Of a DNA stretch of 55,831 nucleotides, positions 35,724 through 45,361 are shown one piece after another. The DNA is taken from contig NZ_KB849179.1 of the NCBI RefSeq assembly GCF_000367945.1, forward strand, positions 608,605 to 664,435, in the 5' to 3' direction. The notes beneath the pieces are model-generated. The model saw only the letters and a program-made list of their open reading frames with translations. It searched no databases and was not told the DNA's origin. Numbering within the stretch: the first letter of the stretch is position 1; each line of letters opens with the position of its first letter. The stretch comes from Acinetobacter proteolyticus (GTDB taxonomy: Bacteria > Pseudomonadota > Gammaproteobacteria > Pseudomonadales > Moraxellaceae). Position numbers and translations under genes: made by a program.

Positions 35724-36740
35724 TTAAGACTTCATAACCGTCTTATTGTTATTACGCCAAGTTGTGGGTGACATACCAAATTCACTGCTAAACCAGCGGG
35801 TAAATGAACTTGGCATCGAATAGCCTAAAATATCCGAAACTTGCCCAAGCGAATAATTCAGGTTTTTGAGATAGCGGAAAACCAGATTGCGACGCACATC
35901 ATTGATCAGCACACTGAAGTTGGTATGTGCTGCTTCCAGACGGCGCTGCAAGGTACGGACATTGACGCCATGGGTATGAGCGACTTGATCAATGGTGGCA
36001 CGTCCCATAGGCAGAAGCAGATGTATACTTTTACGAATATCAAAAATAATCGAAGATTCACTTTCCCGGTGCAATAAATCCGTTTCAAGAAAACGTTTGG
36101 CGTGTGCCAGCATCGTGGTATTGGCATGAGGGTTGGTTTTGTCCAGTTCCGTTGCATTGCAAACAATACCGTTAAATTCGCTACCGAACTCAAGCGAGCA
36201 ACCAAACATCCGTTGGTGCATGGCTGTATCATGCGGAGCATCATGGGTAAAATGAATGCTCAACGGCTGCCATTTTTGCAAAAAAGCAGCACAGAAACGA
36301 TGGGTAATGCCTAAAGCAAGCTCGATGGCTTGGCGGCTGTATTCTGTTGCTGCAGTAATTACCTCGACTCGAATAATGACGGTATGACCGACTTCTTCAA
36401 TATACATTTCCAGTGCATTATTGATCAGGTTTCGATACTGAACAATGGTATATAGCCCATCACGCAAGGTATGTTGATAACTCAATAATAAACTTAGCTC
36501 ACCAAAATCTGCGAGTTGGCGTTGTTCTGCCATATGCAAACCGAAGTATTCACAACCACTCAATTGGGCTGATTGTTCCAGCAACGTCACCGCTTTGTCT
36601 ACGGGAATACGCTGCGTACTGTCTTGAAGTTGCGCAGGGTAAATGCCTGCATCGGACAACAGTTGGTATGGATTCAGGTCTAATTGCTGACTGACAGCTA
36701 AATAATTTTTAAGCACAGCAGTGTGGGCAAGTGGCACCAT
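35724..36740 (-). CDS. AraC family transcriptional regulator
   Basis: 338 residues. An N-terminal AraC-like ligand domain of the ArgR/OruR type (residues ~15-200; LSDAGIYPAQLQDSTQRIPV at the start) and a C-terminal double helix-turn-helix (ATIDQVAHTHGVNVRTLQRR, then VSDILGYSMPSSFTRWF). It converges with the BKACE cluster and diverges from the small hydrolase and DUF1302 genes, so those may be its targets. Effector unknown. Confidence 0.92.
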   Translation of the reverse strand: MVPLAHTAVLKNYLAVSQQLDLNPYQLLSDAGIYPAQLQDSTQRIPVDKAVTLLEQSAQLSGCEYFGLHMAEQRQLADFGELSLLLSYQHTLRDGLYTIVQYRNLINNALEMYIEEVGHTVIIRVEVITAATEYSRQAIELALGITHRFCAAFLQKWQPLSIHFTHDAPHDTAMHQRMFGCSLEFGSEFNGIVCNATELDKTNPHANTTMLAHAKRFLETDLLHRESESSIIFDIRKSIHLLLPMGRATIDQVAHTHGVNVRTLQRRLEAAHTNFSVLINDVRRNLVFRYLKNLNYSLGQVSDILGYSMPSSFTRWFSSEFGMSPTTWRNNNKTVMKS

Positions 36741-37039
36741 GCTGATCTCCCGATTTTTAAAATAACCTTCCTAGTTATGCTGTATTTATAACTAAAATAC
36801 GGTGTTTGGAAAAGTACTAAGACTTACATAAATTCATGTTGGCATGATGATTATTGTTTTTGAAGCGACTTTTTCTGCAAAGTATATTGATATATATGAG
36901 ATCGTTTGAAGCGTGCTGTCATCAAATGAAAAGTGGCTGTCGTGCCATGTATATCCGTCGTTCTATTGACCCTCTATGTTGAATATGACGTGCTGCGTCC
37001 CCGTTATTTTTATCAAAACAAGGGTTGATTGGTGTAAAG

Positions 37040-37633
37040 ATGGAAAAAATACAAACAAAGGCAACGGTTTTAATTATCCCTGGTTTACGTGACCATGTGG
37101 CTTCGCATTGGCAAACCATTTTAGAAACACGCTTAGCCAAGGTCCGTTCAGTGCCACCTTTGCAAGAAGATAAGCTCAACTGTGCAAAACGTGTTGCTGC
37201 GATACAGGCTGAACTGGAAAAAATACAAGGTCCAGTGATTCTGGTGGCGCATAGCGCAGGGGTACTGATGGCGATACATTGGGCCGCGCGATATCAACAT
37301 CCTATTCAAGGGGCATTGCTGGTGACACCACCAGACTTGAATGACGTTTGGCCAGAACATTATCCTTCGCCCAAAATGCTCAGACAAGCAGGATGGTCGC
37401 CATTGCCTAATCAAGTGCTGCCATTTCCAAGTATTGTGGCGGCTAGTGTTAATGATCCACTAGCGCATTTTAATGCCGTGGCGGCAATGGCGAAAACATG
37501 GGGCAGTACAGTCATTAATCTAGGCGCTGTCGGACATCTTAATCCTGTATCTGGGTTTGGTCCTTGGCCTCAGGCAGAACAGTTGATTCAGCAATTGGAT
37601 GGGCAGGCTGATCAACCAAGCCTGATTGCATAA
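37040..37633 (+). CDS. RBBP9/YdeN-type alpha/beta serine hydrolase
   Basis: 197 residues from ATG 37040 (MEKIQTKATVLIIPGL); a TTG 15 bases earlier lacks support. The nucleophile elbow is VAHSAGVLMA, the acid probably Asp in SVNDPL and the His in VGHLNPVSGFG, as in PF06821. Such small hydrolases act on esters or have unclear roles. Divergent from the AraC gene and followed by the DUF1302 gene after about 230 bases; a shared pathway is possible. Confidence 0.88.
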   Translation: MEKIQTKATVLIIPGLRDHVASHWQTILETRLAKVRSVPPLQEDKLNCAKRVAAIQAELEKIQGPVILVAHSAGVLMAIHWAARYQHPIQGALLVTPPDLNDVWPEHYPSPKMLRQAGWSPLPNQVLPFPSIVAASVNDPLAHFNAVAAMAKTWGSTVINLGAVGHLNPVSGFGPWPQAEQLIQQLDGQADQPSLIA

Positions 37634-37864
37634 TTAATCTTGCTACAAACCAACCTAAAACATTGTCTTATGCCGAGCCATGTTTGGCTAGATTTCTTTG
37701 ATTTCGCATTTAAGTAAAGCATGCCTTGAAGCATAAAGACCCATCGAAAGGCAGGGTTTGAGCCCAGTTGCTTAAAACAAAAATAGAACGACCTGAAAAT
37801 GATTGCATTTTGCTGAATGGGTCAGGTGTTAATTATTCATACATCATATCGATATGGAGATGGT

Positions 37865-39697
37865 ATGGTTTGTCATGTTAAACATTCAAGTGAACAAATA
37901 ACTGCTCGTGTCCTCGCTCAAACAACAGTGCTGTTGGGACTGCTGTGTTCACTTTCAGATGCTTCAGCATCCCCTTATAAAATCAATGAAGACTGGAGTT
38001 TAGAGAGCAATACCACGATTGCGCTGGGTGCGAGTTGGAGTACCCAAGCGCCATCAGCCTCATTGTTATATAAACCCGATGCCAATCATATGGGTAAAAA
38101 TGGCTTGAGTGTAGATATTAACGGTGATGATGGTCGGGCCAACTTCGATCGTGGTGATGCCATTTCACAAATCGTTAAAGGTTTAACCGAATTTCGTTTA
38201 AACGGAGCACAGCAAGGTGCGGTGTTGAGCGCCAAGTATTGGTATGACCATTCCTATGAAACAGGGCAAGGTGATTTAAAGCCTTTCGATGATTCTGAAT
38301 GGCCAAACTTGGTGAAGTTTAAAGGAATTGAGTTATGGGATGCCTATCTTTGGAAAAATATCGAATTTGATTCCAAGCAGTCTCTCAACCTGAAACTGGG
38401 TAAACATCGCTTGAATTGGGGGAAATCCCAATTTTTTCAAAATGGCTTGAACTCGGTCAGCGCCTTTGATTTTGCTGCCATCAATCGACCTGCCAGTGAA
38501 GCCAAAGAACGGATAATTCCAGTTGAGATGTTGTCTTTTGAAGCCGCGATTCAACCTGACTTAAAACTAGAAGGATTCTATCAATTCAAATTTAGGCCTT
38601 CTGTGGTGGATGGTTGCGGGACGTTTTTTGCGATTTCGGATTTTGTTCCGGAAAATTGTGGCCCGATTATGCTAACCGTGACACCGGGGGATAAATTAAC
38701 GGAAACTGCCGCTAAGGCGCAAACTTATATCCCTCGTTCAGCCAGTCATTATGCAAAAGACAGTGGGCAATATGGTGTTGCACTGAAACGGAAATTATCG
38801 AGCCTGAATCAAGCTGAATTGGGTGTTTATTTCGCCAACTATCATAATCGAAATGCAAACTTTGATGGTATCGCCGTGACTGCTGCTGGCGTTGAAAACT
38901 TTAAAACGGCACGTTTTTTTTCTATTTATCCTGAAAATATCAAGATCTATGGTCTAAGCCTGAGTGGAAAGGTCGGTACAACCCAGCTATTCAGTGAGTT
39001 GAGCTATAAACCCAATCAACCCTTACAGCTGAACGGAACAGATATTGTCTATGCTCAGGTGCTCTCAAAAGAAACGCCACTTAAACCTGTAGGTGTTGCT
39101 GCTGAGTTTGGCGAGTATCTGCAAGGATATGTCCGTCTGCCAGTCACACAATTCTCCATTGGCGCCACTAATAGCATTGCAGGCATTTTAAAAGCAGATG
39201 GTTTGTCTTGGGGTGCAGAATTCGCTGTGAATCATATCGCTAATATTGGCAATCATCGCTTTGGTCGAGTTGGGGTTTTTGGTCGCAGTGAATTATCAAC
39301 AGGCGCTTATGATTCAGAAACAGGTGACTTTAAGTGTACGCCCTATGGCACAGCAAACCTTCCGAATGATGCTGTTGATCGTTTGAATGAACGTTATTGC
39401 AATAAAGACGGTTTTTTTAGTGAATGGTCCTATGGTTACCGCCTACGCGCGGCATTAAGTTATAAAGACCTTTTACCTGCAACGGTGATTACACCTAGTT
39501 TAACTTTCCGCCATGATATATCTGGATATAGCCAAAATTTTCAGCAAGGGCAAATGAGTCTGGCAGCAGCAGTATCGGCAAATTTTCGACAAAAATATTC
39601 AGCAGAAGTGATCTATCAAAATTTTTTTGGTTCAAATGAGTTTAGTACCATTGATGATAGAGACTTTATATCGCTTACCTTTAAATATAGTTTTTAA
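37865..39697 (+). CDS. DUF1302 family outer-membrane protein
   Basis: 610 residues from ATG 37865 with GGAG 7 bases upstream. An N-terminal signal peptide (QTTVLLGLLCSLSDASA core) precedes a beta-rich body with alternating aromatic/polar strands and a C-terminal Phe (FISLTFKYSF), signs of an outer-membrane barrel. LGKHRLNWGKSQFF and NSVSAFDFAAINRP are the core family motifs. DUF1302 genes commonly sit in clusters for sterols, aromatics or long hydrophobic acids, suggesting uptake of a hydrophobic substrate; usually a DUF1329 partner is adjacent but none is seen here. Confidence 0.88.
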   Translation: MVCHVKHSSEQITARVLAQTTVLLGLLCSLSDASASPYKINEDWSLESNTTIALGASWSTQAPSASLLYKPDANHMGKNGLSVDINGDDGRANFDRGDAISQIVKGLTEFRLNGAQQGAVLSAKYWYDHSYETGQGDLKPFDDSEWPNLVKFKGIELWDAYLWKNIEFDSKQSLNLKLGKHRLNWGKSQFFQNGLNSVSAFDFAAINRPASEAKERIIPVEMLSFEAAIQPDLKLEGFYQFKFRPSVVDGCGTFFAISDFVPENCGPIMLTVTPGDKLTETAAKAQTYIPRSASHYAKDSGQYGVALKRKLSSLNQAELGVYFANYHNRNANFDGIAVTAAGVENFKTARFFSIYPENIKIYGLSLSGKVGTTQLFSELSYKPNQPLQLNGTDIVYAQVLSKETPLKPVGVAAEFGEYLQGYVRLPVTQFSIGATNSIAGILKADGLSWGAEFAVNHIANIGNHRFGRVGVFGRSELSTGAYDSETGDFKCTPYGTANLPNDAVDRLNERYCNKDGFFSEWSYGYRLRAALSYKDLLPATVITPSLTFRHDISGYSQNFQQGQMSLAAAVSANFRQKYSAEVIYQNFFGSNEFSTIDDRDFISLTFKYSF

Positions 39698-39732
39698 CTC
39701 ATTCAACATAAATAAGGTCAGTAATAAGCAAT

Positions 39733-39762
39733 CAAACAGCATGGCTTTTGTCACGCTGTTTG
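39733..39762. terminator. Possible terminator between the converging DUF1302 and dsdA genes
   Basis: Stem CAAACAGC/GCTGTTTG with a 14-base loop. No clear T-tract follows in either direction, so confidence is low. Confidence 0.35.
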
Positions 39763-39781
39763 AATGTTTAAATAAAGGGCT

Positions 39782-41107
39782 TTAAGCTTTTGCCAGATAA
39801 TTTTGCATTTCTTCTGCAGGAACCATTCCACCACCCGTTCCCCATACAATATGATTGGCGTGCTGTAACTGCTGCTCAGTAAATTGGTGCAAATCGATAT
39901 AAGCTTGATGGTTGCTGATTAAAATTGGCCCTAACATACCTGCGAGTGCAGATGGTTCAAGTTTAAGGTTTTCAGACTGGTTGAGCATTCCGAGCAAGCG
40001 ATACATGGTTTGATCGTCCAGTGTATAAAAACCGTCTAATAATCGATGCATGGCACGACCAACAAAGCCCGAAGCACGTCCTACAGCGAGGCCATCTGCC
40101 GCCGTAATATTATCAATACCAATATCCTGAACCGAAATTTCATCATGTAAACCAGTGGCTACACCGAGTAACATACAGGGAGAATGAGTAGGTTCGGCAA
40201 AGATACAATGGACATGATCGCCAAAGGCCATTTTTAGACCAAATGCAACGCCACCAGGCCCGCCACCGACACCACAAGGTAAATAAACAAATAAAGGATG
40301 TGCTTGATCCACAACAATACGCTGTTGATCCAACTGTTTCTTTAAACGTTCACCGGCAACGGCATAGCCTAAGAATAATGTTTTGGAATTTTCATCATCA
40401 ATAAAGAAGCAATTCGGATTTTTCAACGCCGCTTTTCGACCTTCTTGTACCGCAATGCCGTAGTCTTGCTCATATTCAATGACCGTCACACCATGAGCGC
40501 GTAATTTATCTTTTTTCCATTGCCGTGCATCTGCTGACATATGCACGGTCACATCAAAGCCCAGCTTTGCACTCATGATGCCAATAGAGAGGCCAAGATT
40601 ACCCGTTGAACCTACCGCGATGCTGTATTGACTAAAAAAGGCTCTAAATTCTGGGCTATTCAGTTTGGCATAATCATCGTCAAGAGTGAGTAAATTGGCT
40701 TGTAACGCAAGCTGCTCGGCTCGATAAAGTACTTCATAGATACCACCACGTGCTTTAATCGATCCAGAAATAGGGAGATGACTGTCTTTTTTAAGCCATA
40801 ACTTTCCAGCAATTTTTTGATTATAGTGTCTTTCAAGCGACTGCTGCATATTTGAAATAATGCTTAGCTCAGATTCGATAATGCCATGAGTTGCAGCTGT
40901 TTCTGGAAAAACAGCCATCAGATAGGGCGCAAAGCGCTGCAAACGATCTCGTGCATCATCAATATCATGTTGAGTTAGGCCCACATAGGGCAAGCCCTGA
41001 TCTAGGGTCGTAAAATCAAGATTAAACCAAATGCTCTCTTTAAGTTCGATCAAGTCTTTAACAATTGGATAATGTAAAACAAGGTCTTGAATTTGATTCG
41101 AATTCAT
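39782..41107 (-). CDS. dsdA: D-serine dehydratase (PLP)
   Basis: 441 residues from ATG 41107 ([19 protein letters not shown]); an ATG 12 bases earlier is also in frame, but GAGA before 41107 favours the shorter form. Degrades D-serine to pyruvate and ammonia. The PLP Lys is in [17 protein letters not shown], the phosphate-binding loop is [12 protein letters not shown], and [18 protein letters not shown] and [20 protein letters not shown] are near-identical to E. coli DsdA as I recall it. The usual neighbours dsdX (transporter) and dsdC (regulator) are absent. Confidence 0.96.
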   Translation of the reverse strand: MNSNQIQDLVLHYPIVKDLIELKESIWFNLDFTTLDQGLPYVGLTQHDIDDARDRLQRFAPYLMAVFPETAATHGIIESELSIISNMQQSLERHYNQKIAGKLWLKKDSHLPISGSIKARGGIYEVLYRAEQLALQANLLTLDDDYAKLNSPEFRAFFSQYSIAVGSTGNLGLSIGIMSAKLGFDVTVHMSADARQWKKDKLRAHGVTVIEYEQDYGIAVQEGRKAALKNPNCFFIDDENSKTLFLGYAVAGERLKKQLDQQRIVVDQAHPLFVYLPCGVGGGPGGVAFGLKMAFGDHVHCIFAEPTHSPCMLLGVATGLHDEISVQDIGIDNITAADGLAVGRASGFVGRAMHRLLDGFYTLDDQTMYRLLGMLNQSENLKLEPSALAGMLGPILISNHQAYIDLHQFTEQQLQHANHIVWGTGGGMVPAEEMQNYLAKA

Positions 41108-41195
41108 TTGATTTCTCATAAAATTTAAAATACAACGACTAAGCAGAATAGACAGCTTGGCGTAATTTAGGCTTTGAATGGATCTTTCACTTCTT

Positions 41196-41642
41196 TTAGC
41201 CGTGTAAAACTTTTATCACTTGTTGATAGATTGATTCAAGATAATTATTTAATGGCACGAGCGTCTGACCAGACTTACTACGAACATATTTAAAATAAGG
41301 AATTAGAGGATATTCTCCACTTTCGCATACAATCACTTTAGGAAACCACTCCTTGTGAAATTGATCCGCGGTGATATCGAGAATGATCCCATTCACGATT
41401 AAATAGCAGTGAGCAATTTCTGGCGTTCGTGCAGAAATTTGCACTTTACCGACACGATAATCAGATTTGATGTAGTGAACATTGAGCAAATAGTATTGCA
41501 ATAGATCACAAGCATCGGCTCCACATTCTTTTGGAAATTTACTAAATGTCCCCGTAATAAAACCTTGCGTGACATGATCTAAAGCTTCACGAAAAGCTTG
41601 TGCAATATGAGTAAGTGTTTGAACATCATTTTCATAAGCCAT
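41196..41642 (-). CDS. Uncharacterised protein with a papain/transglutaminase-like Cys-His-Asp pattern
   Basis: 148 residues, no signal peptide. The elements [29 protein letters not shown] and ILDITADQF follow the Cys...His...Asp order of papain-like or transglutaminase-like folds; similar FP-CGxAS and DITADQF signatures occur in an annotated but unstudied group of small bacterial proteins. Which Cys would be the nucleophile (ECGA or DACD) is unclear. It lies 88 bases upstream of dsdA on the same strand. Catalytic activity is inference. Confidence 0.7.
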   Translation of the reverse strand: MAYENDVQTLTHIAQAFREALDHVTQGFITGTFSKFPKECGADACDLLQYYLLNVHYIKSDYRVGKVQISARTPEIAHCYLIVNGIILDITADQFHKEWFPKVIVCESGEYPLIPYFKYVRSKSGQTLVPLNNYLESIYQQVIKVLHG

Positions 41643-41923
41643 GTGGTCTAATTCTTAAAGTAATAAGTGTTCTTTTAGTAAAGCCTATTAAATGTAAGAT
41701 TTAACTAAATTTATTGGTTGAATTGTTAAGACTATTACCTGTTGTAATACCAACACTAATGCTTTCATCAAATTAATGATGGACCATACAAGAGATTATT
41801 TCGAAATGTTAAAAAGTTGCATAATGCTTAAACTATTTACAAGTTTGAAGTGATTTATTACAAACAAGAATACTTTTCATTTCATAATAAAATTAAGTAC
41901 CTAACTTTAAGGGGGACATGACC

Positions 41924-42376
41924 ATGCCTCAATACCTTAAAATTGCTGAAAATATTTATAGAAAATTTCAGAAAAATGATCAGTTTATGATTGATAAACA
42001 AGACTGTCTCAATCTTGTTATCAAGCAAATACGAAAAGAGTTGATTGATACAGATCTTAAGCTGATTTACAACTACATAGAATTTGTTGAAGGTTTTAAA
42101 GAACCCGCGAAAGATGGCCGCATTAGTTTGGATATTAGTCTTATTCCTAGCTATAAGCATAAGGATGAATTTGTATTATGGCTTGCTGGTTTTATTGAAA
42201 AAATTACAGAAGGTGGGGTGAAACGTTTGCCACCGCTACATAAAGATATTCCTCCTGAATTCACTTTCCAAAGTGATCCCAATATCATTCTCGATATTCG
42301 AAATGAACACAGTGGAGAAAGAATCGTTTCATACTTTAGAAGTGATGATTTCGCTGAAGAAGTGAAAGGTATTTGA
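41924..42376 (+). CDS. Uncharacterised paralog family protein A1
   Basis: 150 residues from ATG 41924 (MPQYLKIAENIYRKF); GGGGG 8 bases upstream and the start of the paralog at 45885 support this over ATG 41918. An N-terminal helical half holds RKELIDTDLKLIYNYIEFVE, and a core reads SLDISLIPSYKHKDEFVLWL then GFIEKITEGG, followed by KRLPPLHKDIPPEF and a variable tail ending SYFRSDDFAEE. No known domain recognised, no membrane segment. Two relatives lie at 43896-44363 and 45885-46313. A hemerythrin-type gene starts 79 bases downstream. Confidence 0.75.
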   Translation: MPQYLKIAENIYRKFQKNDQFMIDKQDCLNLVIKQIRKELIDTDLKLIYNYIEFVEGFKEPAKDGRISLDISLIPSYKHKDEFVLWLAGFIEKITEGGVKRLPPLHKDIPPEFTFQSDPNIILDIRNEHSGERIVSYFRSDDFAEEVKGI

Positions 42377-42455
42377 AACCTAAATAAATTTGAAAATTTA
42401 TATCGTGAACTGTTTAAATCAATAGAAAAATTTCTTTCAAATATAGGTGTTAGTG

Positions 42456-42935
42456 ATGCCAACAAATGAAAAAACATGGACGATATTTGAGGCTTTGCGT
42501 GAAAGCCATGAAAAACAAAGAACATTCTCTGAAAAATTGATTAAAACATCAGGTGATAGTCAAGAAAGACGAGAGCTTTTTGAGTTGCTAAAAAATGAAT
42601 TATTTGCTCATGCGGTGGCTGAAGACCGATTTTTATATATTCCGTTGATGATGACAGACGCTGGCTTAAATATCACGCGTCATGCTTTATCAGAGCATCA
42701 TGAAATGGATGAGTTGTTAGAACAGCTCACCCAGACTGAATTTAGTAATTCTGGATGGTTAGCAATTGCAAAAAAACTGTCACATGTCGTTCATCATCAC
42801 TTAGAAGAAGAAGAGCATCGTTTTTTTCAACAAGCAGGAAAAATTTTGCCAGAGAAACAGAAAAAAGAGTTGGCGCAAAAATATCATGCAGAATATATAA
42901 AATATTTAAATAAAGACACAGACAGTTTAGTTTAA
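42456..42935 (+). CDS. Hemerythrin HHE-domain protein
   Basis: 159 residues from ATG 42456 (MPTNEKTWTIFEAL), with AGGTG upstream; GTG codons further upstream are in frame but less likely. Four-helix bundle with likely diiron ligands in RESHEKQ, LFAHAVAEDRFLY, SEHHEMDELLEQL and VVHHHLEEEEHRFF. Small HHE proteins bind O2 or NO or buffer iron and are often stress-induced. Monocistronic or co-transcribed with the preceding paralog gene; a terminator follows. Confidence 0.9.
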   Translation: MPTNEKTWTIFEALRESHEKQRTFSEKLIKTSGDSQERRELFELLKNELFAHAVAEDRFLYIPLMMTDAGLNITRHALSEHHEMDELLEQLTQTEFSNSGWLAIAKKLSHVVHHHLEEEEHRFFQQAGKILPEKQKKELAQKYHAEYIKYLNKDTDSLV

Positions 42936-42960
42936 ATGTTCAGATTTAATTAAATGCTCT

Positions 42961-42985
42961 AACCCTCGATAGGAGGGTTTTTTTA
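42961..42985 (+). terminator. Rho-independent terminator of the hemerythrin gene
   Basis: Stem AACCCTC/GAGGGTT with a GATAG loop followed by a T-run. Confidence 0.85.
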
Positions 42986-43176
42986 TACCTATAATTAAAT
43001 TTTTATTTCAAGATATTTCTATATTTACTAGAAGTTATACATATTAACTTAAAAAAAATTCTTATCACTGATTTTAACAAACAACTCAATTATGGTGAAA
43101 ATACAAACAATTCATTTATTCAAATTCCAGTTGAGAATTATGTTTTCAGTGAATTATTTTTTACAGGAGAATAAAC

Positions 43177-43719
43177 ATGATAAACCAAGATGATTATGAC
43201 CGTGAACGTATTAAAAATGCACCAGATCAAGTAAAGAAAGACTTAAATGCTGACCCAATTACAGGGGAGCCTGGTTCCCATCCAGTGGGCACAGGAATCG
43301 GTGCTGTAGGTGGCGCCGCGACTGGAGCTGCTGTTGGTAGTGCTGGTGGTCCAGTGGGGGCTTTAGTCGGTGGTGCCGTAGGCGCCGTTGTAGGCGGATT
43401 AGCAGGAAGTGCAGTAGGTGAAGCAATTGATCCTACTGTCGAAGATGCGTACTGGCGAGAAAACTATTTAAATCAATCTTATTATAATGAGGCAAGTACA
43501 AAATATCCGAATCTGGATTATGATCGGGATTATCGTGATGCTTATCGAGTGGGCTATGAAAAACGCTATGGCTATGATCCAGATGTGGCATTCGAAGACG
43601 TTGAACCTGAGTTGAGAAGCAATTGGGAACAGGCAAAAGCGGAATCACGCTTATCTTGGGATGAAGCAAGACATGCATCTCGCGATGCATGGAATCGAAA
43701 TCGGCAGCAGCTGAAATAA
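43177..43719 (+). CDS. Glycine-zipper protein with C-terminal YWR/DYDRD/KAESRL domain
   Basis: 180 residues. Residues ~37-85 form a Gly/Ala-rich zipper (GTGIGAVGGAATGAAVG, repeated GG/GA steps) able to insert in a membrane or pack helices. The C-terminal half (residues ~88-178) has a distinct charged/aromatic pattern: YWRENYLNQSYYNEA, YPNLDYDRDYRDAYRVGYE, FEDVEPELRSNWEQAKAESRL, then DAWNR. The same pattern recurs without the zipper at 47406-47726. No signal peptide. Similar glycine-zipper proteins are common in bacterial stress regulons. Function unknown. Confidence 0.8.
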   Translation: MINQDDYDRERIKNAPDQVKKDLNADPITGEPGSHPVGTGIGAVGGAATGAAVGSAGGPVGALVGGAVGAVVGGLAGSAVGEAIDPTVEDAYWRENYLNQSYYNEASTKYPNLDYDRDYRDAYRVGYEKRYGYDPDVAFEDVEPELRSNWEQAKAESRLSWDEARHASRDAWNRNRQQLK

Positions 43720-43747
43720 CCTAAAATTTAGATAAAATATCATTAAG

Positions 43748-43775
43748 CCCTATTCCTACTAGAATAGGGTTTTTT
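43748..43775 (+). terminator. Rho-independent terminator of the glycine-zipper gene
   Basis: Perfect 8-bp stem CCCTATTC/GAATAGGG, loop CTACTA, then six T. Confidence 0.9.
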
Positions 43776-43804
43776 ATGCGAACTAAGAAATGAAGGTGGA
43801 TAAA

Positions 43805-43833
43805 ATAAAAGAAAACCGCCCATACAGGCGGTT
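43805..43833 (-). terminator. Rho-independent terminator of paralog A2
   Basis: On the minus strand, stem AACCGCC/GGCGGTT is followed by a T-rich tract (TTTTCTTTTATT), 63 bases after the stop codon at 43896. Confidence 0.75.
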
Positions 43834-43895
43834 GCTGAATCAATCAGCGAACAATAGAAGTGTGAACGGTCAAGAGCCCACTTCTATTTTGTGAA

Positions 43896-44363
43896 TTAGG
43901 GATTCTTATTTAAAACTTCAATAAACTCATCCGATTTGAAATATGAGTTAATCAACTCACCACTTTCTGAATACTGAGGTTGAAAGGGTTGAATTTTTTT
44001 CTTTTCTTTAGGCAATGTATATTTGAATTCAGGGGGAATATCTTTGCGAATTGGGGGGAGTTTTCGTTTACCATCAGTGGTTATTTTTTGGATAAAACTC
44101 GCTAACCATAAGATAAACTCACCTTCATGTTTTATAATCGGGATCAAGCTTATATCCAAATGATTTTTACACTCAGAGTTTACATTATTTAAGCATTCCT
44201 CAAAATCAATGAAATTATAAAGGAGTTTAAGTTTGGAGTTCTTTATTTCCTGACGTATTTCAACTATTAAGGTGTTGAGGTTTTCAAGGTTATCAGTACT
44301 AAACTCCTTATTTTTCTTTAATTTTTTATAAATTTTTTCTGCTATTTGTACGTAAAGTGACAT
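43896..44363 (-). CDS. Uncharacterised paralog family protein A2
   Basis: 155 residues (MSLYVQIAEKIYKKLKKN) with GGGAGAG upstream. It shares with A1 and A3 the helical opening, a middle NSKLKLLYNFIDFEECL, the core HLDISLIPIIKHEGEFILWL then SFIQKIT, and KRKLPPIRKDIPPEF. The C-terminus diverges with a Lys/Gln/Pro stretch (KEKKKIQPFQPQYSE) and ends again in a SYFKSDEF-type tail. Inverted relative to the other two copies. No function assigned. Confidence 0.75.
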   Translation of the reverse strand: MSLYVQIAEKIYKKLKKNKEFSTDNLENLNTLIVEIRQEIKNSKLKLLYNFIDFEECLNNVNSECKNHLDISLIPIIKHEGEFILWLASFIQKITTDGKRKLPPIRKDIPPEFKYTLPKEKKKIQPFQPQYSESGELINSYFKSDEFIEVLNKNP

Positions 44364-44570
44364 GCTTCGCTCTCCCTAAGCCCTTTATATTTAGGAATTA
44401 TGAAGGGTTTTACGTTTCTTATTGTGTCTGTTATATCACTTATTGTGAGAAGTTAGTGGTTTTTGAAATTAAGGATTAAATGATAGAACAAGGAAGTGAT
44501 TTTAAAGAACTGAATATTATAATTATTTTAATGAAAATTATTCAAATATAAGTGGGTTTAATATCTGACC

Positions 44571-44756
44571 TTAAACGTACTCGTATACAATGACTGCACT
44601 TGCTATATTTTTAGATCTTTCTTTGAAAAAATCATGGCTTAGCGCCTTAATGTTGACTTTGTGATTATTGCTGATAAGTTCTGCTCGAAGCCAATCATTT
44701 ATTTTCTGTTCTAAGTCTTGAATGGATTCGGTTTCAAAGGTTTTTACTTTAGCCAT
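44571..44756 (-). CDS. Small Cse60-like protein
   Basis: 61 residues starting MAKVKTFETESIQDLEQKIND, with AGGAAG upstream of the ATG. The layout (short strand, acidic helix with LEQKINDWL, then VNIKALSHDF and an ending AVIVYEYV) resembles the Cse60/DUF2758 family first seen as a sporulation gene in Bacillus but widespread in non-sporeformers. Function unknown. Assignment is by pattern, so moderate confidence. Confidence 0.6.
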   Translation of the reverse strand: MAKVKTFETESIQDLEQKINDWLRAELISNNHKVNIKALSHDFFKERSKNIASAVIVYEYV

Positions 44757-45053
44757 TAATCTTCCTCTCTAAATTTAAATGATATTTTATGTTGCTATGT
44801 TTTTTGATTAATCTATTTTTATATAATAAATAGAATTTATTCAATTTTAACTTGTTTCTAAATGTTTTGAAAAGCTTGGCTGTAAAGTTATAATTTCTTT
44901 TTTTTTAGAAGGTTATGATGTTTTATAAATTTATAAAATAATGAACGGGGTTACATAATTTTTCGTTTTTTATGAAAGTTAAAATAAATAACAGAGAAAG
45001 TTACATCAAAAATTGTCAATATAAAGTTTTTGAAATATACCAAGAGGTGCCAC
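44757..45053. other. Very AT-rich intergenic region
   Basis: 297 bases between divergent small genes. I see no ORF, no strong palindrome and no repeat; promoters for both genes must be here. Confidence 0.5.
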
Positions 45054-45215
45054 ATGTTAAAAACGATCATTACTTTGGGAACAGGTGTTGCTTTAGGCTG
45101 CTATTGTAAGTCTCATAAAGATAAAACTAAATTATCAGATGAGAAAAAAGAGGACGATATCAATCTTGATGGTGAAGTCAAGGGGAAAAAAGTTCTCAGT
45201 AAGTTTCTAAAATAA
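45054..45215 (+). CDS. Small hydrophobic-start protein
   Basis: 53 residues from ATG 45054 (MLKTIITLGTGVALGCYC), with AAGAGGTG upstream; a TTG start at 45030 is less likely. A short membrane-anchor-like segment with LGCYC is followed by a highly charged tail (KSHKDKTKLSDEKKEDDINL). The Cys could act as a lipobox (ALGC), giving a tiny lipoprotein, although a longer hydrophobic core is usual. Followed by a good terminator, which supports expression. Confidence 0.55.
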   Translation: MLKTIITLGTGVALGCYCKSHKDKTKLSDEKKEDDINLDGEVKGKKVLSKFLK

Positions 45216-45220
45216 GTATA

Positions 45221-45251
45221 AAAAGAAGCTTGTCGTCAAGCTTCTTTTTAT
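45221..45251 (+). terminator. Rho-independent terminator of the small gene
   Basis: Stem AAAAGAAGCTTG/CAAGCTTCTTTT with a TCGT-type loop, then T-rich sequence. Confidence 0.88.
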
Positions 45252-45361
45252 TTTAATTAAAACTATTATCTGAATAAAGCGATTAGTATTGAAGTATATA
45301 GCGCGGATGCATGAATAAATAATATTGTTAATGTACGACGACAAGATGAGAGGTAATCATG

